Positions 1 to 11,740 of a DNA stretch of 64,000 nt are shown one piece after another. Both the position numbers and the translations under genes were made by a program. Each line of letters opens with the position of its first letter. The first letter of the stretch is position 1. Source of the DNA: Enoplolaimus lenunculus. Taxonomy: Eukaryota > Nematoda > Enoplea > Enoplida > Thoracostomopsidae. Below the pieces are notes generated by a model. It saw only the letters and a program-made list of their open reading frames with translations, was not told the DNA's origin and did not search any database. The stretch spans positions 62,001-126,000 of the forward strand of contig JASANG010002713.1 of assembly GCA_030248215.1 (NCBI GenBank), read 5' to 3'.

Positions 1-2720
1 CATCGATCACCAGTTGTGCGCAAACGAAGACCGCCTTGTGCTGGGCGATTTCAACGCCCACCATGCAGACTGGCACTAAGACTGCTCCCCCGACCAACGT
101 GGTGAAGACGTAGCAAACCAAATCAACCAGTCCCCATATTGCATCCTGAACGAAGCGTCGCCAACCCGCATAGCACGCAGCGGCAACTCCTCGCCCGATA
201 TCTCCATTGCAAGCCCTGCGCTGGCCCCATGCAGTTCCTGGTCAGCCACAACGGCGCTCAGCTCGGACCACGTCCCGCTGACCATCACGCTACACCGCGC
301 CATCGCGAAGATAACATCCGACGATCGCCAGTACGTCAACTCCAAGAAGCCCAGTGGGACAATTTCACCAACTACATCGAGGACAAAATCGACAACATCG
401 CAACTCCCACCTCAGCAATCGATGGGAAAAAACCCTGAGGCGCCTCTTCAACCAAGCAGCCCGTAGATTTATCCCGGCAGGCAGAATCAAGGAGGTCCGC
501 CCCGAATTCCCCGCAGCCGCAGCCGCGTTAGCCGATGAACGCGACGCTTTTAGAGCGGCTGATCCAACCAACCCCCACATTGCCGACCTCTCCAGTGAAG
601 TCAGACGCATGGTCAACGAACATCGACGCGCACGATGGTTATCCGTCATAAAGGATTGCAACAACCCTGCGGGGAAAAAGCTATGGTCGGTCGTCAAACA
701 GCTGTCCCACCCCGCCAAGAAGCAAAACAACGTGGTCGTCTCTTTCAACGGCATCCCAACCCCCGATGCGAAGAAGTGCGCTTATGCTTTCAACCGTCAA
801 TACACCCCCCACCCCAATCGAGTCGTACGGGAGAAACGACGACTCCGCCGTCAACTGCACGACCTGAAAGGGGACCCAGAAGCCGAACCTTTCACCCCAG
901 AGCAAACCACCGCAGCCATCAAGCTAACCAAGGCATCCAAGGCCATCGGGCCTGATGGAATTTCACCCATCATGCTGAAGCATGCGGGCCCCAAGTGCAT
1001 CAGTTTTCCGACGCACGTGATGAATCTCTCCATCCGCAGCTTTGAAATTCCGAATCTCTGGCGTGTTGGCCGCATCATCCCAATCCCCAAGCCGGGGAAA
1101 CCTGCTCAAGATGGCAAGTCCTATCGGCCAATTTTCTTCCTGTCGCCGGCTGCCAAGCTTCTGGAAAGGCTCCTGTTACCGGTCCTTAAAGCTCACCTCT
1201 GTCTGGCTCCACATCAGCATGGTTTCAGGGAAGGTCACCCGACAGTCACAGCGCTACATCAAATCAACCAACACATCAGCAACGGGTTAAACCAGAAGAA
1301 GCCTTGTTCCCGCTCCATACTAGTGGCCCTGGACCTATCAAAGGCGTTCTACACCGTCTGCCACACCAAGCTCATGCAGGGTATCGCCAATTCAACAGCA
1401 CCGGACCCAATCAAGAAATGGCTGGCCAACTACATCTTCAACCGCCAGACCTTCGTTGACTTCCGCAAAGTAAAATCCCGATGCCGGCGAGTCAAGCAAG
1501 GAGTACCACAAGGCAGCGTGCTCTCACCCCTGCTATTCAACAGTTACATCGCTGACATGCCAACACCCCCAGCAGGTATCAAACTCATCAGCTACGCCGA
1601 CGACTGTACCGTTCTCACCTCAGGTCCAGTTGTTCAACCGTTAATCGAGCCCCTCAACCAGTACCTCACTACCCTGAGCGATTGGATTGGCCACCACAAC
1701 CTGCAGCTGTCAGCCGAAAAGTCAACGGCAACACTCTTCACCACTTTCACAGGTGAAGTAAAAACCAACCTCGGCGTAGAAATAGCAGGCAAGATTATTC
1801 CGACAGTGAAGAACCCGAAGGTGCTGGGTGTGGTGCTCGACAACATGCACACATTCGCGGCACATGCGAAGCACACGAAGGAGAAGTGCTCTGCGAGGAA
1901 CAACGTCTTGAAATGCCTAGCTGGCAGTAGCTGGGGTCATAACAAGGAAGTGTTAACCACGACCTACAAAGCGGTGTCCAGATCTATCATGAACTACGGC
2001 GCCCCCATCTGGTCACCTCACCTCAGCCGCTCGCGATGGGAAGACCTCCAACGAAACCAAAATGGTGCCCTGAGAACGATCACTGGCTGCCACCTGATGT
2101 CCCATCAGGATCACCTGCATTTTGAAACCAAGATCCTGCCAGTCCAAGCCCATAACGACCTCCTAGCAGCCCAGTATCTACTCTCCTGCCACAAGCCCTC
2201 GCATCCCTGCCACGAACTGACGCAGCAGCCCCGACCCCACCGCAGCATACGACAAGACCTTGCAGCCCAGTATGGCGACACCGTAGGCCCGCATGTCCCT
2301 GCATCTGGCCTAACCGTAGCTGACTACAAAGTCGGCATATCAAGATTGCATACCGCAGCAGTCGCCTCAGCAACAAGCCAGTATAAAGAAAACATCGTCC
2401 TTGGGGGATACCCACCACCCATTGCTGCTGAGGAATCACTACTCCCCCGCGAAACCCGGACAACGCTGTATCAGCTGCGATCAGGCTGGTGCAAACGCCT
2501 GAACGCGTACCTTGCACGCCTGGATCCAACAGTTAGCGACGAATGCCCCGACTGCTCACAGAGGCCGCACGACACCAGTCATTTGTTCAACTGTCCGGCG
2601 CAACCCACGAGTCTGACAGTCTTCGCCCTATGGGACAGCCCACTACTCGCGGCAACTTTCCTCGGCCTGAAGACGACGAGCGACGACTGAATGGCTCCTT
2701 TGGCTACTGCAACAACAACA
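1..2720 (+). mobile_element. 5'-truncated non-LTR retrotransposon (Jockey/CR1/I-like LINE)
   Basis: The first ~350 bases, read in frame 2, keep the end of an AP endonuclease: GDFNAHHADWH near 47-76 and SDHVPL near 265-285. A long frame (354-2690, 778 codons) then covers the reverse transcriptase. It contains IPIPKPGKP, a fingers motif LVALDLSKAF, GVPQGSVLSPLLFN and the catalytic SYADD (codons 1593-1604). The C-terminus is a Cys/His knuckle (CPDC...HLFNC) followed by the PTSLTVFALW type of tail seen in Jockey/I-like elements. The position after DLSKAF is Tyr where the family normally has Asp. A stop at 77-79 and at least two frame changes (near 350 and 433) separate endonuclease from RT, so this copy is dead. 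The 3' end seems to be the CAA-rich tail near 2709-2720. Base composition is much richer in GC than the surroundings. It lies antisense to the GRWD1-like gene. Confidence 0.9.
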
Positions 2721-2878
2721 ACTCTGCCCTAACTACAATTTTGTGAGGATATAACGTCTATAAAAATTAACACAAAATTGATAACGGCTTTAAAAAACGT
2801 GAAAATAATAGATTGACACTGACCGATACAAAAGTAACATACATACTTTTTGTTTTACAGCACAAAACGAAAATTTAC

Positions 2879-3734
2879 CTTTCTGTCGCAAATTTCCCAA
2901 ACGCAAAACAATCACAGTGTTATCACGCGGCTTGAAACCTTGAGTTCCGGCGACAATTGTGCATTTTGACGTTTGAGAATCCGCGTTGTTTTCGAACTGA
3001 TCGTTTATCACATCAAAACTCAAACATGGAAGAGCTGAAATCGCATATAAGCAATAAAACGGCAAACGTATTTAAAAAATCCTGATGTCAAATCCACGAA
3101 TTGGTCTGTTAGTTTGTAAAAATGTCTTGTTAAAGTGATATGCTGTGCAATAGCAGTCTAAAAAATTAATCAACTTGCAGGCACAACACAACTACATCTG
3201 GACGATAATAAGCACAAATTGGCTCCATATAATAAATTTCGGCCAAGTCATGCAAACATACACTGTACTATATACATATAATAATACAAACTAAGAAGTA
3301 TCATTCGCAAACCGTCATACTTACCTGTTTCGAACTCGTGGAACAGTTTGTACGCCGTTTCATCATAAACAAGTTCTTCACCTTTCTTCAACTGTCTACT
3401 GACGCCAGGAATATAGACCTATAACGTCACATAACATAATGTGATTATTCTTTTTGGATTTTAATCTAATTGTGGTGTACAGCTCACTAAAGATAGCATT
3501 TTTGTATCAAACGTTAAGGAAATATACTTAACGATAACTTACTCCTCGACTTTTCTTCTTTGGCTCTGAAGCTTCTGGCTGCACATCTCCAGTTTTAGCA
3601 TTTGTCACCATTTCATTATCGCTGTTGCTATCTTCATCGTCACTTGACATTTGTTCATCCGTTTCTTCTTCAGATCCGCTTGCCATTTCCTCGCGATTTT
3701 GTGAATTAGGCTGGTTTATTTCACTTTGCTCCAT
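2879..3734 (-). CDS. GRWD1: GRWD1-like glutamate-rich WD-repeat protein, N-terminal exons (partial)
   Basis: Three phase-matched exons read on the - strand. Exon 1 is 3734-3543 (64 codons, phase 0, donor GTAAGT). Exon 2 is 3418-3325 (acceptor TTATAG, donor GTAAGT, phase 1). Exon 3 is 3034-2879 (acceptor ATTTCAG, donor GTAAAT, phase 1). The start at 3734 gives a very acidic N-terminus (EEETDEQMSSDDEDSNSDNE), typical of GRWD1. Exon 2 reads VYIPGVSRQLKKGEELVYDE and exon 3 reads ALPCLSFDVINDQF, then IVAGTQG. These correspond to the VYLPG...GEELVMDE...APCLSFDI...CAGTQ block of human GRWD1, the conserved histone-binding segment before the WD40 propeller. GRWD1 proteins act in the nucleolus/nucleus in ribosome assembly and as histone chaperones (family knowledge). 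The WD repeats are not in the window and should lie left of position 1, with the LINE in the next intron. An in-frame ATG at 3770 would add 12 residues. Confidence 0.85.
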
Positions 3735-3827
3735 TTTAGCAACGAAACGTAGTTTAGCAACAAAATGCAAAGCAGTATTAAGGCAAATATTAAGTTAAGC
3801 TTAGATTTAATATCACAATTCCAGGAC

Positions 3828-4966
3828 TATGAATAGTTCGTGATTTCGGCTATGGATTGAAACCACCAACTCCGCGTTCAGGTCCAATTCCAATGACGCT
3901 TATATCGCTCTGGTTCAATAATTGCAGTCGTTTTCCCTTTTATTCCCCCAACACCGTGATAAAGCTATATACCGGTAAAGCACAAATATGACTAGACAAG
4001 TATAATGCTTAACTGCCGACTTTCTTGTCACCGAATGTGCCAAAAGTTCCTTTCTTTAGGGTGCCTTCCGCACGTCAACTACAATATCCTAACCCTGTTG
4101 TTCAACTAAGTCACTAGCTCACACCGTACAAATCAAATGCAAACGTTAACGTGACAAAACTCCGGATACTTCGTAATCCCAAATAAGCGTACAAAACCCC
4201 AAGAAATTCCCAAGTAAACCGTCGAGACTTGCCCCGCTAGATCAACAACCCCAGAACAATTCCCAAAAATCCCCAGAAACCCCTTAACACATATCCCCAG
4301 AATCCCCGATAAATCCCCAGGTACTGCCCGAAGGCTCCGCGCTATGCGCTTCCTGTGCTGATCCCCCTAAGCCGGTTTCACCGTAGGCTCACATTTGAGC
4401 TACCGTGACTCTATTCCTGTTAAACGCCTTTTGCCGAAGTCCCCCGAAACACTTATACAGATCAACTCCAATAAATCACTAACACACGCAAGCTCCGACT
4501 ATTAGGTCAAAAACAACGCCAAACAAAACCACATTTTCTAGGTTGCAATTACAATGATTATGGAGGCTGGCTACCCCAGCCCCCAAATCGAGTTGATTTG
4601 CATAGATTTGTGTGTCCCGGGTGTCTCGGGCACCTTAGGGACACACATTTCCGCCATTGCAATAAACTAACAACAACAACAACAACAATATACCCCCCAA
4701 ACCCCTAGCTAAGTGCTTTTAGCACTTTAAGCCTCAATATTTAATTAATGGCCACGCAGGGCCCCTGAGTACTAACACTGCGGACACAGCCGCCACGCAT
4801 AGATTATACTATTTTTACGCCGTTTAGCAACGCCTAAGCCTAACTTAGGTTCTAAGAGAGACAAGGCGGAGCCGTGGACTCCCTTAAGGTGTGGATTTAG
4901 GTTTGGTTTTAGATTTGTTTTAGTTTTTAGGTTGAAATATATTTAGGAGTGGCACAGCCACCTACA
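3828..4966 (+). mobile_element. Solo LTR of an LTR retrotransposon (copy 1)
   Basis: A 1,139-bp block matches 18160-19314 along its length: same start (GAATAGTTCGTGATTTCGG), same CTACCCCAGCCCCCA block, same AAC-triplet run and same end (GGCACAGCCACCTACA). It is flanked by a perfect 5-bp target duplication AGGAC (3823-3827 and 4967-4971). No gag or pol coding lies inside, so it is a single LTR left by LTR-LTR recombination. Family is probably Ty3/gypsy or BEL/Pao from the 5-bp duplication; this is not resolved. The two copies differ visibly, suggesting old insertions. Confidence 0.85.
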
Positions 4967-4971
4967 AGGAC

Positions 4972-5371
4972 CACATTTAGAGTATCGGAGCTCCCGCCTG
5001 CGAGACGGGCCCCTCACAAGGTACCAAGCAGGAAGCCGGAGGTCATCCAATAACAGGGAAAGAAAAGTCGAAAGCGAGAATCCAAATAATACCCGTGAAC
5101 TTTGGGTTCGCTACAGGGATGAGTGGCCCACCCCACTTACCAAAAAGCAACCCCCACTCATTTCACCTCTGGTGCGAACCGGAGAGCTCCCCGGTTTATG
5201 CACCTCACCCCGCCGCGAGACAGCGAATTCCCAGGTGAATGCCACAAAGCTTAACCTTTGCAATTGCACAGTGGATCGCTGTTGTTAAACGCAATACAGG
5301 AATTCACACCGTACTTTGCTGAGTATAGGAGCAGAAGTACAAGCGCTGAAAACGCCTAGAATGAATTCTAG
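4972..5371. other. GC-rich non-coding block of unknown origin
   Basis: About 400 bp, clearly richer in G and C than the flanking DNA, with no open frame of note and no copy found elsewhere in the window. It lies directly beyond the LTR's right target duplication and stops abruptly near a run of AT-rich sequence. It may be a fragment of another mobile element or an ancestral upstream region of the GRWD1-like gene. No function is claimed. Confidence 0.3.
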
Positions 5372-6094
5372 AACGACGAATGTTTAAAAATCTTTCCAAA
5401 AATACATTAGTTTATAATACACTAGCTATGTTGTTTCCATCTGGTACAAACTATTTTTTAATTCTACTGAATAATTTAGAATCAGCCCAGCACCAGTTTA
5501 ATACTCACTTAAATCACATTCGAAGAAACATGCTTACAAACTTACACTGTATTTTGACGGTTACACTCTGAATTCTACGTTTATATAGCAATAGATATGT
5601 CTATATTGAGTGTTACTGGTTGGCAAACTTCAAGGGTGGTCATTCGGGTTGGAATTACGCTTAGGTGCCTTGCGCAAAAACCTATAGCGTTTTCATATCC
5701 GTAGTCACCACTGGTGTGCCCTTAAGTAAAAAAATATCATAAGTCAAAAGTGAATTGTCCGAGAACAAAAATTTATCGCTCGACTGTTTAGGCTTTGCAA
5801 GCTACATCTATTTGGCGCGTAGATTTTTGGCACTTTCGACAAAAAATATTTTGCGGTCCCAAAAGATGGCTGTGAAATCAAAAATTTAACATTTCAAACC
5901 TCGTTACTGTGCCTCAATGACACATTGCATTTGAACCTCTACGTAAATGTAGGCACAGTCTTTGTAAACGAACATATGCGCTGCTTTAAACAGTTGTTTT
6001 ATACATTCAATTCTAAAAATATTTATTATACAAATGCTTCAATAGTGATGGGAATTCGATTTGTAAGATTACTACTGACTGATAAATACTTGCG

Positions 6095-6290
6095 TTGTCC
6101 ACTTAAAATTGCGTTGATAGTTGGTAAAACGTACGTACTGAAACGCAATTTTTCACCGAAAAATTTTCTGAGGTGTAAAATGGTTCTAAGGTTAGTGACT
6201 ATCATTTTATCACTAAAAATTTCTGACGGAGGATAGCGTACGCACGCCCGCCTCCTTCTGGGTGCGCTCGGGCCCGAATTCTCTGTAGAT
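6095..6290 (-). repeat. Dispersed repeat family A (GTCAGAAATTT... type), copy
   Basis: Shares the blocks TGCGTT/AACGCAATTTTTCACC, CTGAGG and TTTCTGACGG with copies at 7005-7165, 11945-12060, 28600-28660, 42880-43075 and 43940-44160. Short non-coding interspersed repeat, probably a non-autonomous DNA element; termini are not defined. Confidence 0.5.
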
Positions 6291-7004
6291 TGCAATGGAG
6301 TCGGCTTAAAATCTTAGACTTATTTTTTTTCTTAGCCTTAAAGCTAAAGTTTTGTTTTAGACTTGTATTTAACGCTGAGGAAACTTATGTTTTGTTGAAT
6401 GAGAAAAAATCACTAGACGTGGGGGCTCATGGCTTCGGAGTCATAAGAAATTCATATGAATATCCGAGGTTTCATGAGGAGCCGAATCGGCATTATAAAT
6501 CGATATGTTAAGAATAGGGCGGGTCGTGATGAATGAGACAATATTACTTTAAGCAATGTAACAACAAAAACATATTCCATAGTTTAAGCCTAAGCGTAAT
6601 AAACGCATGTCTAAAACAAAGCTTAAGTTTAAGCCCAAGCAAAATAAAGACTATCTTTAGAATTGTCTGTTTTAAGCTCATAGCAATAGCTTGTGAGTCA
6701 GGGTACTTCCCTTAGAACAACAAGTTATAAAAGACTTGATAAACGCAAATTGATGTTCGGAAACCGAAAAAACAATGCAAAATCAAGTTTCAAATATCCG
6801 AAATAGAAAATTTAATTTCGGACATCCGGATATGCAACATATCCGATGCCCATCTCAAGTAACAACCAAAACATATTCCTAAGTTTAATTTTCCTCACCG
6901 TTATAAACACAGGTCAGAAACAAAGCTTGAGCCAAAGGCTACGCAAAAAATAGTCTAAAATTTAAGCTTACTCTATTGCAGTCTTGTGACAGAGCGGGCA
7001 CGAG

Positions 7005-7165
7005 CGGATCCAGAAGGGGCGGGTGGGCGTACGCCCCTCCGTCAGAATTTTTTTGTGTAAAATGATAGGTCCCTACCTTGCAATTTTTCCACCTCAGAAT
7101 TTTTTTGGTGAAAAATTGCGTTTCAAAACATTTACCAGCCCGCTCCCCGTCAGAACTTTCTGCAT
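7005..7165 (+). repeat. Dispersed repeat family A, copy
   Basis: Contains GGCGTACGCCCCTCCGTCAG, AAATGATAGGTCCC, CCTCAGAATTTTTTTGGTG and a closing CCGTCAGAA. It matches the copy at 42880-43075 in the same order and the copy at 6095-6290 in the opposite orientation. Non-coding. Confidence 0.5.
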
Positions 7166-9536
7166 CCTCCATTGAAAGCGCAGCATCACTAAAGATTGAT
7201 GTTTGTACGATACAGCGTAACAGCACATTTCAACGTGGTTCTTTCTTTTTGGAACGTAAAACGACTCTTGTATATTTATTAGTCAGTAGCAATCTTCAAA
7301 ATCGATTTTTAGAATTGTTTTTCTACGTTGTCAAAATTATCCAAACTGTCTCGCTGTCACAACTGTCCGCACTGTCCCAATTATATTTGTTGTGTGTACT
7401 CTTGGTACTGTGCTGTCCCGGCACAGTGGAACGGCCGTTAGCGTAACATTGGCATTAAAGGTGTTAAAGTCACCCAAAGGTTTCGTGTCAAAAGCTTTTA
7501 TCTGAATGAACCACAGCGTCGCAAGCGTATTTTTGATCTTTTTATGTGCAGTGACCAATTGTCGTTCCTAGACAAAATCCAAAATCGAGAAATCGGAACT
7601 ATAGATATTCATCAAACACTTGAAGTTTTATGTCCCTTAGTGCAAAGTCGTCGCATGTAGCGTAAAAATAAATATTTCATACTTCTTTAAAACCAATATA
7701 TAGCCAGTACTGTTATATTGATGCTTTGTAAACTCATTGATAGAAAGCATCGCTTGTGTAAAAAATGACCCATCCTCAATCATCAATATAAGCATTCACG
7801 AATTTTTTCGCTATCTTTGAGTATAAAGCATCAGTATATTATGAGAGAATGTATATTTAATTAATTACAAAATGAAGCGATGGCTACATAGGCTTTTTTA
7901 CAATACAGATCCGCAAAAGCAGTTGACAAAAATTTGAAATGTAGGTACAAATGGCTTAAAACAGAGTAGTAAAACCGTTAAAGTATAGATTTTAGGACTT
8001 GAGATTTACAAAATTAACTGGAATTTTCTGAACCTTTCATTTATCCACACTCCCTTTCCGAGCAATTTTCTTTGTTCGTTTGCATTGACTTTTGAGCCTG
8101 GAGTTTGCACTATATTGCGTCACAATATTTGGCTGTACAAACATATCGGATTTACTTCAATCGAAAGTTTCCATTAACCTGGCGATTAGTGCTAGTACAC
8201 AGTTGAGATTACCGGCCTATGCTCTTTTATAGTGCCTCCATGACGCATGAAAGGCATTTTCTTTGATTCCACGCGACGTTTATCTCATTATTATTCTGTT
8301 CATTTCACCTTCTATCGGTCCGTTTAGCATAATTGATAAAAGCCGTCTGCTACCAGTATCGAGCTATACGCCAAACAAGTGGGCGCAATCAACATGTTGT
8401 CTGCTTCGATAAGGGATTTCGGGTTCTATAAATTCGACACCGGAGTCTTGCTGTCTCCGCCTTGTTAGAGTCGTAAAATTTGCATTTTAAATATTAGATG
8501 TTTCTGCCAAACCGATTAATAGCAGCTATTTAGATTAATGTTGCATGCAGTCATTGGGATAAATGTGAAACTGCAAAATTTCAAGTATTATATTTGAGAA
8601 CATGAGCGCAAATGTAAAGCACCACATAGATTTTTTAGATATCAACATGGTTTTTTTCGGAAAAAATTGAATAGTTCGGAAAAACGGGGTTTTTCGGTTT
8701 TCCAAAAAAAATTGAATCGACAGGAACAACGTTTTCTCCCGTTTTTTCGTAAAAACGGAAAAATTGAAAAACGTTCAAGCCATGATTTGTAGTTCCATTG
8801 TTAATACTTGAATGTAATGATAAGTTGAGATTAAAACTAACGAGCTATACAACTTGAGTATATGTTTTGTCGAACATAAATATTTAAAAATTAAGCGACA
8901 TAATGAATTTACGTTTTATGCAAAATAAAACAAGTAGCAGACCAGTTTGAAAATTGTGACCATACATTCCATGTTATCCATAAGTTGTATCCCGAAAAGT
9001 TTTAGCCCTAAATTCTCGCCTTATCTTCAAAAGGCTGTATCGCCTTAAAAACTTCGTCTATAACCCTTAAAATGACAACGGTTACTTGTTGTTTCACTTT
9101 GATCACTACACCCCAAACCCTGTCAGTAATTGTTTTTCATGGAACAGATGGCCAATGCAAACGAGGTGACAAACTCCACACAGTCTAAACTTTTAGGACA
9201 ACTTGAGTCTAAATTTGCGTTAGCTTCTTTGTTTGGTTAGAAGAATGATGTGGGGTGTTGCTAGTAACCATCAGGGGCAATTTGTTATTTATCTAATTAT
9301 CATTTTGTGTGCTCAATTTATTCGATAAACAATACGTTTTCTTTTCACGGGTACTTTCTTGGACTGTTTTGCGGGGTCTTTTGTTTTCTGGTGTGATTGT
9401 TCAAAACAAAAAGGGTCGTGTCGGTTTGCTATTTTGGTCTGTGATAGATATGGTTATCGGGGTTAGCCGTTACCATACGATAATCAATAGCGGAGGATTT
9501 TCCATTGGATGAAGATACGTTTTTGTATTGAAATTT

Positions 9537-9700
9537 GGTCCATGTAAAAATCAGGGGTAGAAAATTTTTCTGTGGGAATGCGATAAAGCTTAAGCTTCAG
9601 AATAATTTTTTTGCTTAGGCATTAGGCTTAGTGATTAGGATTGTATGCTTAGCAATATGCTTATACTACTGGTACAACCCTGTTCTGTATATTGGCCTGA
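9537..9700 (+). repeat. Dispersed repeat family B (GTAAAGATCAG...TTAGGC type), copy
   Basis: Starts near CCATGTAAAAATCAGGGG and runs through TTTTTCTGTGGGA, AAGCTTAAGCTT, TTAGG-like hexamers, ATATGCTTATACTACTG and GTTCTGTATATTGGCC. The same order recurs at 29088-29280, 41205-41355, 46330-46470 and in both palindrome arms (56940-57095, 62080-62255). Partial copies lie near 26700-26840, 34890-34960 and 51370-51420. A ~170-bp non-coding interspersed repeat carrying telomere-like hexamers. Confidence 0.6.
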
Positions 9701-10520
9701 AATTTTACGATTTATACTAACATAATGCATGTCTTAGCAAATATTTTTCATATTTGAAAATTCACAAATGGCACTGAAGTCGCATAATGTTTTTCAGATG
9801 GGTTTCATCGCGCGATTTGCCACTATTTGGCTAGAAAACACATTGTAAAGCTTCAGATGTATATTCAATTTACGTCTGCCATTAAAACTTGCTCACATTG
9901 ATGGAAAATTTATACAGATGGGTGTAATACATGATATGCAACCGGGGCCGCTTTGTATGTATAAGAATTTCGAACAATGTTACTTTTAGGGCCGTAACTG
10001 TAAATTAAGCGTATATATTTCAAGTCTAATGCTAAGAGTAGAAAAAGTGCATATAAACCTAAGCCTAAGTAAAAACTATATGTAGTCAAAATTGTGAACC
10101 TTCTCTTTTGGCAGTCTCAGCCGAAAACGAGACAGGTTAAAAAGAAACATGGCACATAATTTCAAAGGAGTGTTGTTGTGTTACGAACCTGAAAAATTTC
10201 TAAAAACTCCTGACCAAAAATTCTACTGAATATTAGTTTGCCCGCTTAAACATCACCCTGGCTATCTCCCTATGTAGTAAACATGTGTCTGTTTATTTCA
10301 GCATTGTTTAAATCTAAGGTGCCCACAGTCTTTATGTTGTACCCGATCTACCGCTCAATTCTAATCTTAAATTCATAGTGTTCATCTGTCTATTTATTTA
10401 TAATGCATCCGGTGTCATAATCTCTGTTGTGTGTTCATTTTGTCTGCTGCCGGGTATGAAATTGAGTTTTCAAGAGTCAAACTTTATAAAAGTGGCGAGA
10501 GAGAATAATGGCATTTCGGA

Positions 10521-10612
10521 ATACAATATATAAATATTATATATGATTATATAATATGTATATATGTATATATATTATATATACATATATAATATTTATA
10601 TAATATATGTTT
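10521..10612. repeat. AT-only imperfect palindrome
   Basis: About 90 bp made almost only of A and T, dominated by TATA/ATAT steps. The left half (ATATAAATATTATATATG...) is nearly complementary to the right half (...ATATATAATATTTATAT), so the strand can fold on itself. Confidence 0.7.
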
Positions 10613-11740
10613 TTACTGAGCTGGCTACGTTCATCGGCTGGATCAACATCTATGAAAGCGTTCAACGTTTCTAGAGGTACATTTGAATTTTCTGAAATTT
10701 ACTAAACTGTGTTCCAAATTTTTCTTCGGGGCAAAAAATTTTCTATGGAGAACTCAGCGCATTGCTTCCTTTTGTTCAGAGATTGCAACAGCGTTGTAGC
10801 CAGCAATTCATTTTGCCATGGTATCAATTTCACCTGAAAAAAGTTTGGCGTTTCGAAAATCGGACGTTTAATTCCAACGTTTGTGAAATATTTTGTATTT
10901 TAACCAATGCTCGCAGTAAAATTAGGAGACATAAATTTTTCGTGTATAGCTGTCGTATGCGCTGCTGTTACGGGATTTTTTTGACCCTCAGGCAGATATG
11001 TTTAGTTTGATTTTGACCATTGCGAGAAACCTTTTAAAGTTAAACCTTTTTGATTCAAGAAAGCTAAGTTTAAACACTGTAAATTCCGATGAGTTAAGAA
11101 TTTACTGTGAAAGCCAAAAGCCAACTCTGTATGTTTACCACCGCCCATAATTTACAAGCCTCAACCTCGCACTAGCAGATAAGTTTCCTAGGTCCACAAG
11201 GCCTCTCAAAACTGTTAAAGCGACAGCGCTTTTATTGCATCATAGCCAACTGAGTTAGCTATAGATGGTGTTTAGCTTATCAGATGGGGCATATAAAAAT
11301 TTCTCACGACTTACAAACGAATTCAGAAAGCTTTTTACGAGGCAAAAATTATCCAAGCCGTGGGATTTCGCTCTCTTAGCCTTCATTGGCTACGTATCCG
11401 CTAACCCCACAAGTCGAATCCTGATTCTGTAGACGTCGAAAATCGTCACTTAAATGTTTTGTTTTGTATCCGAAATTATCTTAATTATATTGTTTACAGA
11501 AAAAATACTTAATGTTGCATTTCAATGTCCCATCAGTTTAGGTATTTCCGGTAAATGTTGTTGAGACAAAAACATTACAGCTATTAAGTAATGCTGGTTA
11601 AACAGTTTCACAAAACTTGTGACCTGTTTTTAAAATAACGTTAGACTAAACCTAAGCTCTATCGAATGTCACCCTTCCCTAGAACTATATATACATCAGT
11701 CGTTTTACGTTCCAAAAAAAGAACCACATAGAAATATGCT

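Larger units (their letters stand above)
5372..11740. other. Intergenic, AT-rich, dispersed repeats only
   Basis: No frame longer than about 120 codons, no exon-like GC-rich blocks with matching splice sites and no recognisable motif. It contains copies of two dispersed families, described separately at 6095-6290, 7005-7165 and 9537-9700. There are also imperfect inverted ATATCCGGATAT-type sequence near 6780-6840, GGAAAAAATT-type foldback sequence near 8650-8770 and an AT palindrome near 10521-10612. I see nothing else I can name. Confidence 0.5.
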
